This document shows positions 23,938-33,374 of a DNA stretch of 35,907 nucleotides, in pieces. The DNA is from JANQPA01 sp964628385 (lineage in GTDB: Bacteria; Bacteroidota; Bacteroidia; Chitinophagales; Saprospiraceae). The first letter of the stretch is position 1, and each line of letters opens with the position of its first letter. A program made the position numbers and the translations under genes. The notes under the pieces were generated by a model. It ran no database searches and was not told the origin of the DNA. It saw only the letters and a program-made list of their open reading frames with translations. The DNA is taken from assembly GCA_964628385.1 (NCBI GenBank), contig CAZVOD010000045.1, forward strand, positions 1 through 35,907, written 5' to 3'.

Positions 23938-26900
23938 CTATTGCTTGACAACTTTTTTGATAATCGAAAAGTCCGGATGTCTCAACTCCAGAATATAAAT
24001 ACCTTCTGTAAGAGCGCCCATATTGATTGTCCATATCCCGGCTACAGCTGCTAATCCTTCCCTCAATACCTGACCATTCAGAGATTGTATCTTCCAACGC
24101 ACCTCATTAAAAATGTCATTCCCCAGATCAACCGTGATTTGATTATTTGTTGGATTGGGATAAATACGGGCTTCTATTTTTGCCAGGTTGTCACTGCTGC
24201 TAGTAGATTGCCGGAAAGGAATCAGCTCTGAGCTAACCATACCACAAGCATTCGTAGCCGTTAATCTCCAGTAATAATCACCCGGCTCAAGAGGCTGCTC
24301 CACCGTCAATTGGGTCTGTTGTACTTCCGCAACAAGAAAAGTATCCAGCGCTGAAGAGTCCGTGAATATTTCTACCCGATAGTTTTCTGCAAAGGTCGAT
24401 GCTTCCCATTCAAAGACATTTGAGGAGCGTTCCACAAGTTGATTCTTTCCAGGGTAAATAATGTCGGCGGTTTCAGGCGCTTCAATGGCCTGAATGACGT
24501 AAGGTAAGGCAAGCGTAAAGAGCTCATCACTCGCATTGATGATTATGGGAAATTCTCCTGTATTATCAAATCCACTAAGCGTCACTAAAACAGTACTGCC
24601 GGGCAAGGCCGGATTTTGACTGAAGCTCAGCGAGGCTTCCTCCGGTACGCCTGATGCTTCTAGCATCACCCCCTCCGCACTAAATCCATCTCCTATATTT
24701 ACTTCAAAACTAACCGCTTCATTAATGCAAACCTGCGAAAATGACTTTTCGGTACTCACCGTAACGCCATTCGGAAAAGTAGTACATATCTCAAGCGCCC
24801 AGGCCTTTAATGCGCCACCATCCTGACTGCTAGCATCTATTATCCGCAGCGTCCAGGTGCCTTCCGCCGATTGACCAATAAGATTAGACAAGGGAGTAAG
24901 TGGTTTAAAATTACCGATAATAGCAGGAGAATTGCTACAAGAAGCTTCCAACTGTTGCGCGCTCAGCGGTGCTGCATCATCAAACGACAGCAGTACATCA
25001 TCTCCGGGACAACCAAAAGTCGACTGTGGTACTCCCGGGCGATCAAATAAAATGATCTCTTCGCCTTCCGGACTCACCAGCACACAACTGATATCTCCAA
25101 TGTACTCATGCTCGATCTCCAGATTCTTGACCTTCACTCTGGAGATCAGGCCCGGTTGGTCAACTATCAAGTCGGCTTCTACCCGCGATGTTACCAAATC
25201 AGAAATAACAACTTCTTTGCCTTCGTAACGTTGTTCCTGACAATTAATAATAGCGGTAGAAAAACTGGAAATTGCTGACCACTCACTAACCCCACAGACA
25301 TTGCGGGTCCTTACCCTCCAAAAGTATTCCAATCCTGCTTCTACCTCGTAGTTGAAGGTGTTGAACTGCCAATTCTCCTGATTGACTTCCACAATACTGA
25401 AAGTACTATCCCTTGATATTTGCAACTCGTAACGTTCTTCTTTACGCTTTACATTTTCCCATTCAAAACTTATAGTATTAATCAGGTTTTCTGCTCCATT
25501 GAGTGGATTGAGCAGGTTAGTTTGAGCAGCTAAATCAGTAGTAATATTCAGTATGACATCTGTTTCCACCAGGATAATACCACTTCTGGCAATAATTGTG
25601 AGGGGATAGGCTCCTGGCTCAGCCTCTTCCGAGATGTTTAAGTTGATAGTCACCTGCTCTCCCGCCATCGCCGGATTATTATCGTAGCTGGCAGAGACCC
25701 CCGATGGTAACGATTCGATACCAAAATTAACGGCGTTGGTAAAGTTATCACTGAGCATAAAGTTATAAGTAGCTGTACCGGGTGCACACACGGCTTGTTG
25801 TAAAGCATCGGGGGTGATTCCGAAAGAACAAGACTGTTGATCCTGGCCATCAATAAATTCAAGCCCTGAACCTATAGGGTCCAGATAGGGCTGCAAACTG
25901 GAAGAGATAGTTCCGCCACCTGTAAAAGAATTATTAAAGGCGCCGAAAGTATCGTAAGACCTGAAGGAGCAACTAGCGGCTCCTCCGTCTAACTGCCCTA
26001 CTACCCTTTTATTTTTGTCAAACAGAGGCGATCCGGAAGAACCGGCCTCGGTGGTGCCGATATCCCAACGAGGGACAATGATATGGTCGCCATCCAGGCT
26101 GGGCTCCTGATTATTTCCCGGAGACCAAAAGCCAAAATAGGCGTCAGAAAAAGAGTAACTAATGCGCTTTTCATTAGCGGAAGGATGATGAATACAAATT
26201 GTAGTATCTTCTGGTGCTACCCGACGAGCATCCCAGCCCGCGTAGAAGGCCTCAGCATTTTCCGGCACTTCATCATCCAGTTCAATGAGCGTAAAATCGG
26301 AAATCGCATAGTTAGCCAGTACTCTACCACCGGTATTAAACACATTTAATCGGCCATTGCCTACTTGCCCACTAACTGGTGAATTAGGCTGCCGACAAAA
26401 GGAGTTTTCGTAATTCCAGTATACGACTACCGAAGCCGCATTGGTACTGGTAACATTGCAATGGGAAGCCGTCATAAAGTAGGGCCGACAATCATTGAGG
26501 GTATTATTGATTAAAAAACCGGAACAAATATTAGTACCGCCAAATCCATAAATGCCTACCGACTGAATGATATCCCGGTACTGATCATTCAGGGGATAGC
26601 CATCAACTGTCCTGCATACCACATCAAGGTTACAACTTCCAACTTGTGAGTTCAGCCTTCCTGAAAAATTCATGAAATCGTGATTAATGGAACCTAATTT
26701 TAGCTCCAGGGCATCTTTTTGGCTATTATCCAGTGTTACCTCAATAACCAGTTCTTCGCCCTCCAGGATGGGAGTCCATAATTGCTCGTGTTCTTCATTA
26801 TCCGCCGGAGTAAATGGCCCCATGATATCTTGCCCATCAGGACTGTAAATAATCAACTGTCCGCTTTCCGGCATTTTATATTTTTCAAATCCCAGATTCA

Positions 26901-27213
26901 GAGAATAGGCTCCTTTTGAATAAACCCTCAGCCGCCATACTACCTTTCCACTGGCCAGGGTTTCCCAGTTACCATGTGTTCGAGGCGTAATATCTACCGG
27001 AAATGCTTTTGCAAACTGAGGGGAACGACCTGGTTTTCTAGCTCCCATCTCAGCATCATATAAAGCTGAATTATCCACAGCAGGCATAACCAGACGTTCT
27101 ATTTCCTGGATGGGCTTCTGTGTGTTGGCCGGTTTGATGTTTATCGGTGTTTGGCTGTAAGCAGTGATGCTGAGCATCACGAAAATTATTGTAAATAAGG
27201 CGTTTTGATGCAT
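23938..27213 (-). CDS. Secreted trypsin-like serine protease with P-domain and T9SS sorting domain
   Basis: A 1091-residue exported protease. Signal peptide to about residue 21, then a propeptide-like beta region. The chymotrypsin-fold domain spans about 195-455. Its catalytic triad is visible: His251 in MTASHC, Asp306 in YAISDFTLIEL and Ser395 in GSSGSPLF. It resembles lysyl-endopeptidase-type proteases and contains several cysteines. After it come beta-sandwich segments with Fn3-like pieces (about 570-655), a proprotein-convertase P-domain (about 660-815, including SAEGTWTLRIID), a second Fn3-like pair, and a C-terminal type A sorting domain from about 1015 (IYPNPTNNQITVDLG, then EGIYILELR). 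The sorting domain predicts export by T9SS and cell-surface attachment or release. It lies directly upstream of dacB. Confidence 0.9.
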   Translation of the reverse strand: MHQNALFTIIFVMLSITAYSQTPINIKPANTQKPIQEIERLVMPAVDNSALYDAEMGARKPGRSPQFAKAFPVDITPRTHGNWETLASGKVVWRLRVYSKGAYSLNLGFEKYKMPESGQLIIYSPDGQDIMGPFTPADNEEHEQLWTPILEGEELVIEVTLDNSQKDALELKLGSINHDFMNFSGRLNSQVGSCNLDVVCRTVDGYPLNDQYRDIIQSVGIYGFGGTNICSGFLINNTLNDCRPYFMTASHCNVTSTNAASVVVYWNYENSFCRQPNSPVSGQVGNGRLNVFNTGGRVLANYAISDFTLIELDDEVPENAEAFYAGWDARRVAPEDTTICIHHPSANEKRISYSFSDAYFGFWSPGNNQEPSLDGDHIIVPRWDIGTTEAGSSGSPLFDKNKRVVGQLDGGAASCSFRSYDTFGAFNNSFTGGGTISSSLQPYLDPIGSGLEFIDGQDQQSCSFGITPDALQQAVCAPGTATYNFMLSDNFTNAVNFGIESLPSGVSASYDNNPAMAGEQVTINLNISEEAEPGAYPLTIIARSGIILVETDVILNITTDLAAQTNLLNPLNGAENLINTISFEWENVKRKEERYELQISRDSTFSIVEVNQENWQFNTFNYEVEAGLEYFWRVRTRNVCGVSEWSAISSFSTAIINCQEQRYEGKEVVISDLVTSRVEADLIVDQPGLISRVKVKNLEIEHEYIGDISCVLVSPEGEEIILFDRPGVPQSTFGCPGDDVLLSFDDAAPLSAQQLEASCSNSPAIIGNFKPLTPLSNLIGQSAEGTWTLRIIDASSQDGGALKAWALEICTTFPNGVTVSTEKSFSQVCINEAVSFEVNIGDGFSAEGVMLEASGVPEEASLSFSQNPALPGSTVLVTLSGFDNTGEFPIIINASDELFTLALPYVIQAIEAPETADIIYPGKNQLVERSSNVFEWEASTFAENYRVEIFTDSSALDTFLVAEVQQTQLTVEQPLEPGDYYWRLTATNACGMVSSELIPFRQSTSSSDNLAKIEARIYPNPTNNQITVDLGNDIFNEVRWKIQSLNGQVLREGLAAVAGIWTINMGALTEGIYILELRHPDFSIIKKVVKQ

Positions 27214-27445
27214 TGGCTATCTCTTTTTCGCACGATGATACAGGCAATAAGGGATCAAAAGGTTAACCTTATACTGCCTCCTATTTTATACGTAATATTC
27301 CCCATACAGATTTTAATTTAAAGAAAAATATATTGCTTCGTTCCACAAATCAGCCCAATGTCTCCTTTTGGCATCAAAATTCACTTCAAAGTAGGTAAAT
27401 TATCATCACCGGAAGCTCTGGCAATAACAACTGCCTACCTTCATT
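27214..27445. other. Intergenic region between two peptidase genes
   Basis: 232 AT-rich bases between the M14 peptidase stop and the T9SS protease start. It contains a perfect 12-base palindrome, AAGGTTAACCTT at 27259-27270, 46 bases upstream of the protease ATG. I found no exact TAnnTTTG box and no strong terminator. Confidence 0.4.
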
Positions 27446-29992
27446 TTACTGCCCCACCATAAATAAAGCATTGCTAAATAAAAATTTACCATTTTCCCAA
27501 AAAGCTCTAAAAAGAGGATCATCGATCAAATAAATCACAGCTCCGCTCCCCAGGTCTTCTACAGCGAAAGAAACGGAGTTTTTCACCTCCTCCTTTAGCT
27601 GGTAGCCAATGAAGCCCGCGTTTTCCATTTCTTCATCTACCAACCCTACGTTCCAGGCTCCCTTGAGTGGTTCGTAGGCCAGGCTATTAGTTTTTAGGGA
27701 AAAATAATAGTTGCCGAGGCCAAAAGCCAAAGGATGCGTTTGATCCAGTTTCAACCTAAAAATAGAGCCCGGATTGTAGCCGGATACAGACCGCTTATCC
27801 TGATCGGAATAGCTTTCAAAGCGTTCTGCCATTACTTCTTGATTTTGTTGCCGTTGCGCCTCTCTTTCGTTATTTTCACTGGCGTACTTTTTTAAAGCAA
27901 ACCCTGATTTCTCTTCCAGTTTCCTAACCGCTGAACCAATGGCAATTAAGCGCCCACCGTCGCCTACCCAGTCGCGTAGTTTAGATAGCTCATCCTTTCC
28001 CAGGCGGTAGCGGCCTTCGGGCATGATCAGTACATTGTATGCACTGAGATCGCGATACCCCAGTGTCTCTACCGGTAAAGCATCGAACGGATAGCCAAGG
28101 TCTTGCTCCAACACATACCAAGCCGCTCCATAACTGTAAACGGAAGTCCCCTCCCCTGCCAGTAAAGCCACCTTGGGAGTTTCAATTAAAATCATATTAC
28201 CAGAGCCGAAATCAGAGCCCCGCTCTACCCTTCCGGATTGTGTAATAGTATAGTTTTGCTCCATTCTGGTGGCCAAATCCACCACCATTTCGTGAAAAGC
28301 ATCGCCCAGCTTGCGGTTATCAGCTGTAGTAAGGATCAATGTACCCGCCGGATAGCTGAAATTGTCCATTCGAAATGCCTCAAAAGCATAACGCACTTTA
28401 ATACCGCCAGATAATAATGCGGACAAAAACCTGGCATCGTCGTAAGAATTCCACTCCACAATGTAGCCATAAGGCCTATCCTCCGCCACTTCTTTGGGCG
28501 CCCTGTAGGCCGGTAATTGATATCCTTCTTTCACATTTAATTTTTGCCTGGTCGCATAAGTTTCCAAACCGTAAGCATAAGGCAGAGACCAGGCCGTGAT
28601 ATCATAAGTTAGGGAATCTTCTACTTGCGTATCTGGATCAAATAATACCTGCACCAAAACTGCTTTAGCCTGATGGGCACTAATCACCAGATCGTTATTT
28701 TCAATTGTGATCCGCTTATCCTTACCGGTTTGATAATCAAATACATTGATCGCCGTTCCACCGCGGGCTGTTCCGTACTGTATTTTATTCCTGTCCAAAA
28801 GTTTGCACAAAGACTTCAGGCGTCCCTCTGGATTATTACCTTTGATGATGTAGGTTTTGTAGGCTCCAGCCGGATTATTGAGGTTGTTTTCATAAAATTG
28901 ATCAAAATTTTCCATAATGCGTTGTGCATTGCCAGAAGTTACATCCAAAGTGGAAAGTGCTGTTGTATGATGATGCATAATCCTGTCCATCAATGTCAGG
29001 GTATCTTGATTCGCCATCATCACCGCTCTGCCAGCGCGGCCACTTCCTCCTTGCTCGTAAGTCATACCTATAGCACCGTTATAAATAGGATAAGTATCAC
29101 CATAACTGGGATACAATAAATCAAAAACTTCGCGGGTAAAGTACAGCCAATTATTCTTATCAAAATACGCTGCATGATTCTGACCTATCTCTACCTGAAA
29201 GTCGGCCTGCCAGTCTGTAATGTATTCGTGATACGGCCTTGCAGCAGGTGCAAAATAATACGGACTATTGATGCCCTGCTCGTGAAAATCACAATGGATA
29301 TGCGGCATCCACTCATGGTACTTCTCAAGGCGCGCTCGGGATTCCACCTGTGTCTGCCAGGCCCAATCCCGATTCAAATCAAAAAGGTAGTGATTTACCC
29401 GTCCACCGGGCCATGGCTCGCGGTGCTCTAGGCTATTCAGGCTGGGGTTGGCCTTCAGTTGTGCATTATTCCTGTACCAATGAGAGTAGCGATCATAACC
29501 ATCAGGGTTTATACAGGGATCAATAATAACAATAGTATTTTCCAGCCATTTCTGCGTTTGTTCATTGTCGGGATTTGCAAGGGCATAAACAGTCATTATG
29601 GCACTTTCAGAACTAGCTGCCTCATTGCCGTGAACGCTGTAACTCATCCACAAGACAGCCCGGTCCAGCGTTGCATCAGGCCTGCCCTCAGCCATTCTCG
29701 CGTGCCTCAATTGATTCTCGCGGATCGCATCCAGGTTTTCCAGGTTCTCAGGAGTGGAGATATATAATAAAAGCAGTGGCCGGTCCTGATTGGTAAGGCC
29801 ATACTGCTCAATCTTGACGTTAGGGCTGTTTTCGGCTACGTGGTACATGTAATCTACCTGCATGTGGTGGGGCGTAAAATGCTCGCCGATATTGTGAGGA
29901 AGGAAATCACTGGGAGATTGTAACTGAGCCATAATATTTGTAGAGAAAGTCAGCATCAACATTAGCAGAAAAACATTATTCCTATTGTTCAT
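27446..29992 (-). CDS. Secreted M14 zinc carboxypeptidase with C-terminal class I glutaminase-like domain
   Basis: An 848-residue exported metallocarboxypeptidase. Signal peptide ends near residue 22 (STNIMAQ). Zinc ligands His121 and Glu124 stand in SYSVHGNEAASSES, and the third ligand is probably His237 in CDFHEQG. The substrate-binding CINPDGYDRYSHWYR and the catalytic glutamate Glu313 in MTYEQGGSG complete the M14 site. After about residue 590 comes a second domain (VALLAGEGTSVYSYGAAWYVLEQ, then YNVLIMPEG, then LRDWVGDGGRLIAIGSA) that resembles class I glutamine-amidotransferase/ThuA-like folds, often fused to Bacteroidota M14 peptidases and probably structural. It is divergent from the GH92 operon, with 98 bases between the start codons. 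Confidence 0.88.
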   Translation of the reverse strand: MNNRNNVFLLMLMLTFSTNIMAQLQSPSDFLPHNIGEHFTPHHMQVDYMYHVAENSPNVKIEQYGLTNQDRPLLLLYISTPENLENLDAIRENQLRHARMAEGRPDATLDRAVLWMSYSVHGNEAASSESAIMTVYALANPDNEQTQKWLENTIVIIDPCINPDGYDRYSHWYRNNAQLKANPSLNSLEHREPWPGGRVNHYLFDLNRDWAWQTQVESRARLEKYHEWMPHIHCDFHEQGINSPYYFAPAARPYHEYITDWQADFQVEIGQNHAAYFDKNNWLYFTREVFDLLYPSYGDTYPIYNGAIGMTYEQGGSGRAGRAVMMANQDTLTLMDRIMHHHTTALSTLDVTSGNAQRIMENFDQFYENNLNNPAGAYKTYIIKGNNPEGRLKSLCKLLDRNKIQYGTARGGTAINVFDYQTGKDKRITIENNDLVISAHQAKAVLVQVLFDPDTQVEDSLTYDITAWSLPYAYGLETYATRQKLNVKEGYQLPAYRAPKEVAEDRPYGYIVEWNSYDDARFLSALLSGGIKVRYAFEAFRMDNFSYPAGTLILTTADNRKLGDAFHEMVVDLATRMEQNYTITQSGRVERGSDFGSGNMILIETPKVALLAGEGTSVYSYGAAWYVLEQDLGYPFDALPVETLGYRDLSAYNVLIMPEGRYRLGKDELSKLRDWVGDGGRLIAIGSAVRKLEEKSGFALKKYASENNEREAQRQQNQEVMAERFESYSDQDKRSVSGYNPGSIFRLKLDQTHPLAFGLGNYYFSLKTNSLAYEPLKGAWNVGLVDEEMENAGFIGYQLKEEVKNSVSFAVEDLGSGAVIYLIDDPLFRAFWENGKFLFSNALFMVGQ

Positions 29993-30000
29993 CTTTTTGC

Positions 30001-30047
30001 TCGAAAAAGTACATAATAGTTTTTTAATTCAAAAAAGATTTTTTCGA
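30001..30047. repeat. Nested AT-rich inverted repeat between divergent genes
   Basis: TCGAAAAA at 30001-30008 and TTTTTCGA at 30040-30047 enclose a second pair, six Ts at 30020-30025 and six As at 30031-30036. It sits centrally between the starts of the M14 peptidase and the GH92 gene, 8 bases from the first and 43 from the second. It could be a shared operator, but AT-richness makes chance symmetry easier. Confidence 0.35.
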
Positions 30048-30090
30048 AACCCATCTTCTCACTATTTTTTGCTTACAAATAGGTATAACA

Positions 30091-33072
30091 ATGAAATATT
30101 CTAAGCCTGTAAATCTACTTTTGGTAGTACTTTTCTTTTTGAGCCTCAATTCTTGTCAAAAAGAAAGCGACACTACCCCAAAACTTCTAACTAGCAAAAC
30201 ACCCGCTGAATTTGTTAACCCGCTGATCGGTACCGGCGGGCATGGTCACACTTATCCCGGTGCAACCATGCCCTTTGGTATGGTACAACTTAGCCCCGAT
30301 ACTCGTCTGGAAGGCTGGGATGGATGCTCTGGTTATCATCATACAGACTCTGTTATTTATGGATTCAGTCATACCCACCTGAGTGGCACCGGAGTGTCCG
30401 ACTATGGAGATATTCTTCTGATGCCCACAACCGGCCCGATTATTTTTAATAATGGGTACGATGGAAAAAATGGATATGCTTCTCCTTTTGATAAAGCTAC
30501 AGAGGAAACTAGCGCCGGTTATTACAAGGTAAAACTGGAAAAGTATAATATAGAAGTGGCGCTAACCGCTACCGAGCGAGTAGGTATTCATCAATATCAA
30601 TTCCCGGAAAAAGATACGGCCAATGTCATTATTGATCTGGATCATCGGGATAGGTACATATCAACTGACTTTAAACAAATAAGCGATACGGAAGTGGGTG
30701 GATTTCGGATTTCTGATGCCTGGGCCAGAGAGCAGCACGTATATTTTGTAGCACGTTTTTCTCGTCCTATTCTCGATATGCAATCCGATACAACCGCAGG
30801 GCAGCGGAATTATGCTTTACAATTTGCTCCTGACCGTAAGCCACTTACCGTAAAAGTGGGGATTTCGCCGGTGGATATAGCCGGAGCCCAAAAGAACCTC
30901 GATAAAGAAGCCGCCGATAAAACTTTTGATGAACTGTTGGAAGCCGGAAAGAAAAAATGGAATGAGCAGTTATCCAAGATTGCGGTAAAGAGTACGGATG
31001 AAGAGACCATGAAAATCTTTTACACCGCCCTTTATCATACCTGTATTGTTCCCAACAAATTTATGGATGTAGATCGGCGCTACCGGGGCATGGATATGAA
31101 AGTCTATACAGCCGAAGATTATGAAAGGTATACCATTTTTTCACTCTGGGATACTTACAGAGCGACGCACCCCCTCTTTACCCTTATTGAACAAGAGCGC
31201 ACCAATCAGTTTGTTCGCACCTTTTTAAAGCAATATGAGGAAGGGGGAAAGCTTCCGATGTGGGAGCTCGCCTGTAACTATACCGGCTGTATGATTGGTT
31301 ATCATGCCGTACCAGTTATTGCTGATGCCTATGTCAAAGGAATCAGGGACTACGATGCTAATTTAGCTCTGGAGGCGATGGTTTCGACGGCTACTACTGA
31401 TGAGCTGGGCAAATCCTACTATCAGCAAATGGGGTATATACCAACTGAAAAGGAACATGAATCTATTTCTAAAACACTGGAATATGCTTATGATGACTGG
31501 ACTATTGCCCAGATGGCCAAAGCTATGAATGAGAATGCTGTCTATAAGGAATTCATCCAACGAGCTCAGTTTTATAAAAATATATTTGATCCGCAAAGCC
31601 ATTTGATGAGAGGTAAAACCAGCCATCGCTGGTGGACTCCTTTCTATCCTGAAGAAGTCAATTTTAACTATACGGAAGCCAATGCATGGCAGTACAGCTT
31701 TTATGCCCCACAAGATATTTCCGGGTTGATAGAACTACACGGTGGCATAGATTCAATAGACAAGAAACTAGACCAGCTCTTTACAGTTAGCTCAGAAACT
31801 TACGGCCGCGATTTGAAGGATATCTCAGGGCTGATCGGGCAGTATGCACACGGCAATGAGCCAAGCCATCATATGGCCTTTTTGTACAATTACCTCGGCA
31901 AGCCCTGGAAGAGCCAGCGTTTGGCCAGACAGATCCTCCAGGAACTTTATCAGGACGCGCCGGATGGCTTATCGGGTAATGAAGACTGTGGCCAAATGTC
32001 GGCCTGGTATGTACTCAGTTCTATGGGCCTTTATCCTGTGACCCCCGGAAGCGATATTTATACCTTAACAACACCCGTTTTGAATGAAGCTACTCTACAG
32101 TTTGAAAATGGACGCAGCTTTACCATTGTAGTCAACAATCAAGCTGAAGATCATCATTACATTCAATCCGCGCAATTGAATGGCAAGATTTATAACAAGT
32201 CTTTTATACGGCATAAGGAAATTCTACTGGGAGGGAAGCTGGAATTGACGCTTGGCCCTAAGCCCAACACAAATTGGGGCGTAGGCAACGGCAATATTCC
32301 GATAAGCAGAATTGAGGATCAGCTCATTGTACCGGTACCAGGAATTGCCAACGGTAAGCGTTCATTTTCCCGGCAGGATACTATTGTATTAAGTCATCCA
32401 ATGAAGGAGGTACAAATTTACTATACGCTTGATGGCTCAGCACCGGAAGTTGATGGCAATGGCCGTTTTCTAAATAATACGGAAAAATACCAGGGACCTA
32501 TTTACATTGATACTACTGCCGAGCTAAGGGCTATTGCTTGGCACAAAGAACTGGGCAGCAGTAAAGAAATACGTACTACCTTCTTTGAGATTCCTAGAAA
32601 TCGAGCGATTAAAATTGCTAATGAATATGCCAGCTATTATGCCGCCGGGGGCGACATGGCCCTGATAGATTACGTAGTTGGTGAGCCGGATTTCCGGACC
32701 GGAGAATGGCAGGGCTACTACGGAGTAGACCTAGATGTAGTAGTTGATCTTGGTGAGGATACGTACTTAAACTACCTCGCCATTACCTTTTTACAAGATC
32801 AAAACTCCTGGATATTCATGCCCACCGAAGTAGTTTTTGAAATTTCTGAGGATGGCCGGGATTTCGAGCCGGTAGCCCGGCGCAAGACAAAGACGGACCC
32901 CAGAACTGAGGGTACGATTACAGAAGTTTTTGAGGCCAACCTCAGCGAAAGGGCCCGATACCTAAAAATCAAAGGCAACAACCGGGGCATCTGTCCGCCA
33001 TGGCATAAAGGAGCGGGTAACAAAGCCTGGATATTTGCTGATGAAATCATTATAAACCAGGAAATCCAATGA
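30091..33072 (+). CDS. GH92 alpha-mannosidase lipoprotein
   Basis: A 993-residue lipoprotein (lipobox SLNSC, Cys22) of glycoside hydrolase family 92, calcium-dependent exo-alpha-mannosidases that remove terminal alpha-mannose from glycans. Family landmarks: VNPLIGTGGHGHTYPGATMP near the mature N terminus, GFSHTHLSGTGVSDYGD, MWELACNYTGCMIGYHA with Glu392, HGNEPSHHMAFLYNY with Glu590 (the catalytic acid position in the family) and GNEDCGQMSAWYV with Glu631/Asp632 in the general-base region. Residues about 745-845 resemble a chitobiase C-terminal-like beta domain (VQIYYTLDGSAPE), and about 850-990 a discoidin/F5-8C carbohydrate-binding module. Linkage specificity cannot be read from sequence. 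Its last four bases overlap the next gene (ATGA). Confidence 0.93.
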   Translation: MKYSKPVNLLLVVLFFLSLNSCQKESDTTPKLLTSKTPAEFVNPLIGTGGHGHTYPGATMPFGMVQLSPDTRLEGWDGCSGYHHTDSVIYGFSHTHLSGTGVSDYGDILLMPTTGPIIFNNGYDGKNGYASPFDKATEETSAGYYKVKLEKYNIEVALTATERVGIHQYQFPEKDTANVIIDLDHRDRYISTDFKQISDTEVGGFRISDAWAREQHVYFVARFSRPILDMQSDTTAGQRNYALQFAPDRKPLTVKVGISPVDIAGAQKNLDKEAADKTFDELLEAGKKKWNEQLSKIAVKSTDEETMKIFYTALYHTCIVPNKFMDVDRRYRGMDMKVYTAEDYERYTIFSLWDTYRATHPLFTLIEQERTNQFVRTFLKQYEEGGKLPMWELACNYTGCMIGYHAVPVIADAYVKGIRDYDANLALEAMVSTATTDELGKSYYQQMGYIPTEKEHESISKTLEYAYDDWTIAQMAKAMNENAVYKEFIQRAQFYKNIFDPQSHLMRGKTSHRWWTPFYPEEVNFNYTEANAWQYSFYAPQDISGLIELHGGIDSIDKKLDQLFTVSSETYGRDLKDISGLIGQYAHGNEPSHHMAFLYNYLGKPWKSQRLARQILQELYQDAPDGLSGNEDCGQMSAWYVLSSMGLYPVTPGSDIYTLTTPVLNEATLQFENGRSFTIVVNNQAEDHHYIQSAQLNGKIYNKSFIRHKEILLGGKLELTLGPKPNTNWGVGNGNIPISRIEDQLIVPVPGIANGKRSFSRQDTIVLSHPMKEVQIYYTLDGSAPEVDGNGRFLNNTEKYQGPIYIDTTAELRAIAWHKELGSSKEIRTTFFEIPRNRAIKIANEYASYYAAGGDMALIDYVVGEPDFRTGEWQGYYGVDLDVVVDLGEDTYLNYLAITFLQDQNSWIFMPTEVVFEISEDGRDFEPVARRKTKTDPRTEGTITEVFEANLSERARYLKIKGNNRGICPPWHKGAGNKAWIFADEIIINQEIQ

Positions 33073-33365
33073 AACAACTAGAAATTTGTGTTGACAATTT
33101 GCAATCAGCCATTGCGGCCCAAGCCAATGGCGCCCACCGGATAGAACTTTGTGATAACCTTATCATCCCTGACAATATCGACAAGCTGCTGGACATCCAG
33201 GGACTGGATGAATTTCATGCCGCCGTCAAAATGACGGTGCGATCCCAAATGAACTTTTTTGGCCATATCCCCATGGGCGAAGAAAACCTGACTGAAGAGT
33301 TTCAATGGACTCAGGCGGACCCCCAATTGATAAAGCAGCTGAGTAATATTTTAGAAACCCGGTAA
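33069..33365 (+). pseudogene. cutC: cutC with a large in-frame internal deletion
   Basis: A 98-codon open frame that overlaps the GH92 stop by four bases. Residues 1-31 (KQLEICVDNLQSAIAAQANG, then AHRIELCDNL) are the N terminus of CutC, a TIM-barrel protein named for copper homeostasis and usually about 240 residues long. Residues 32-98 (IPDNIDKLLDIQGLDEFHAA, then a VRSQMNFFG stretch, then PMGEENL, then DPQLIKQLSNIL) match its C-terminal strand and tail. The roughly 140 central residues forming most of the barrel are missing, with the join near 33160 and the frame kept. The product could not fold as a normal CutC. Full-length cutC genes are often found beside hexosaminidase or mannosidase genes. 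The frame is otherwise clean, so the deletion is recent or the remnant is selected. Confidence 0.7.
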
Positions 33366-33374
33366 AAAACAACC

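Noticed and set aside
27259..27270. AAGGTTAACCTT palindrome, with a related GGTTAACC at 22380-22387, as a shared operator
   Set aside because: The common core is only eight bases, the flanks differ, and the positions relative to the starts do not match (46 bases upstream of one ATG, about 86 of the other).
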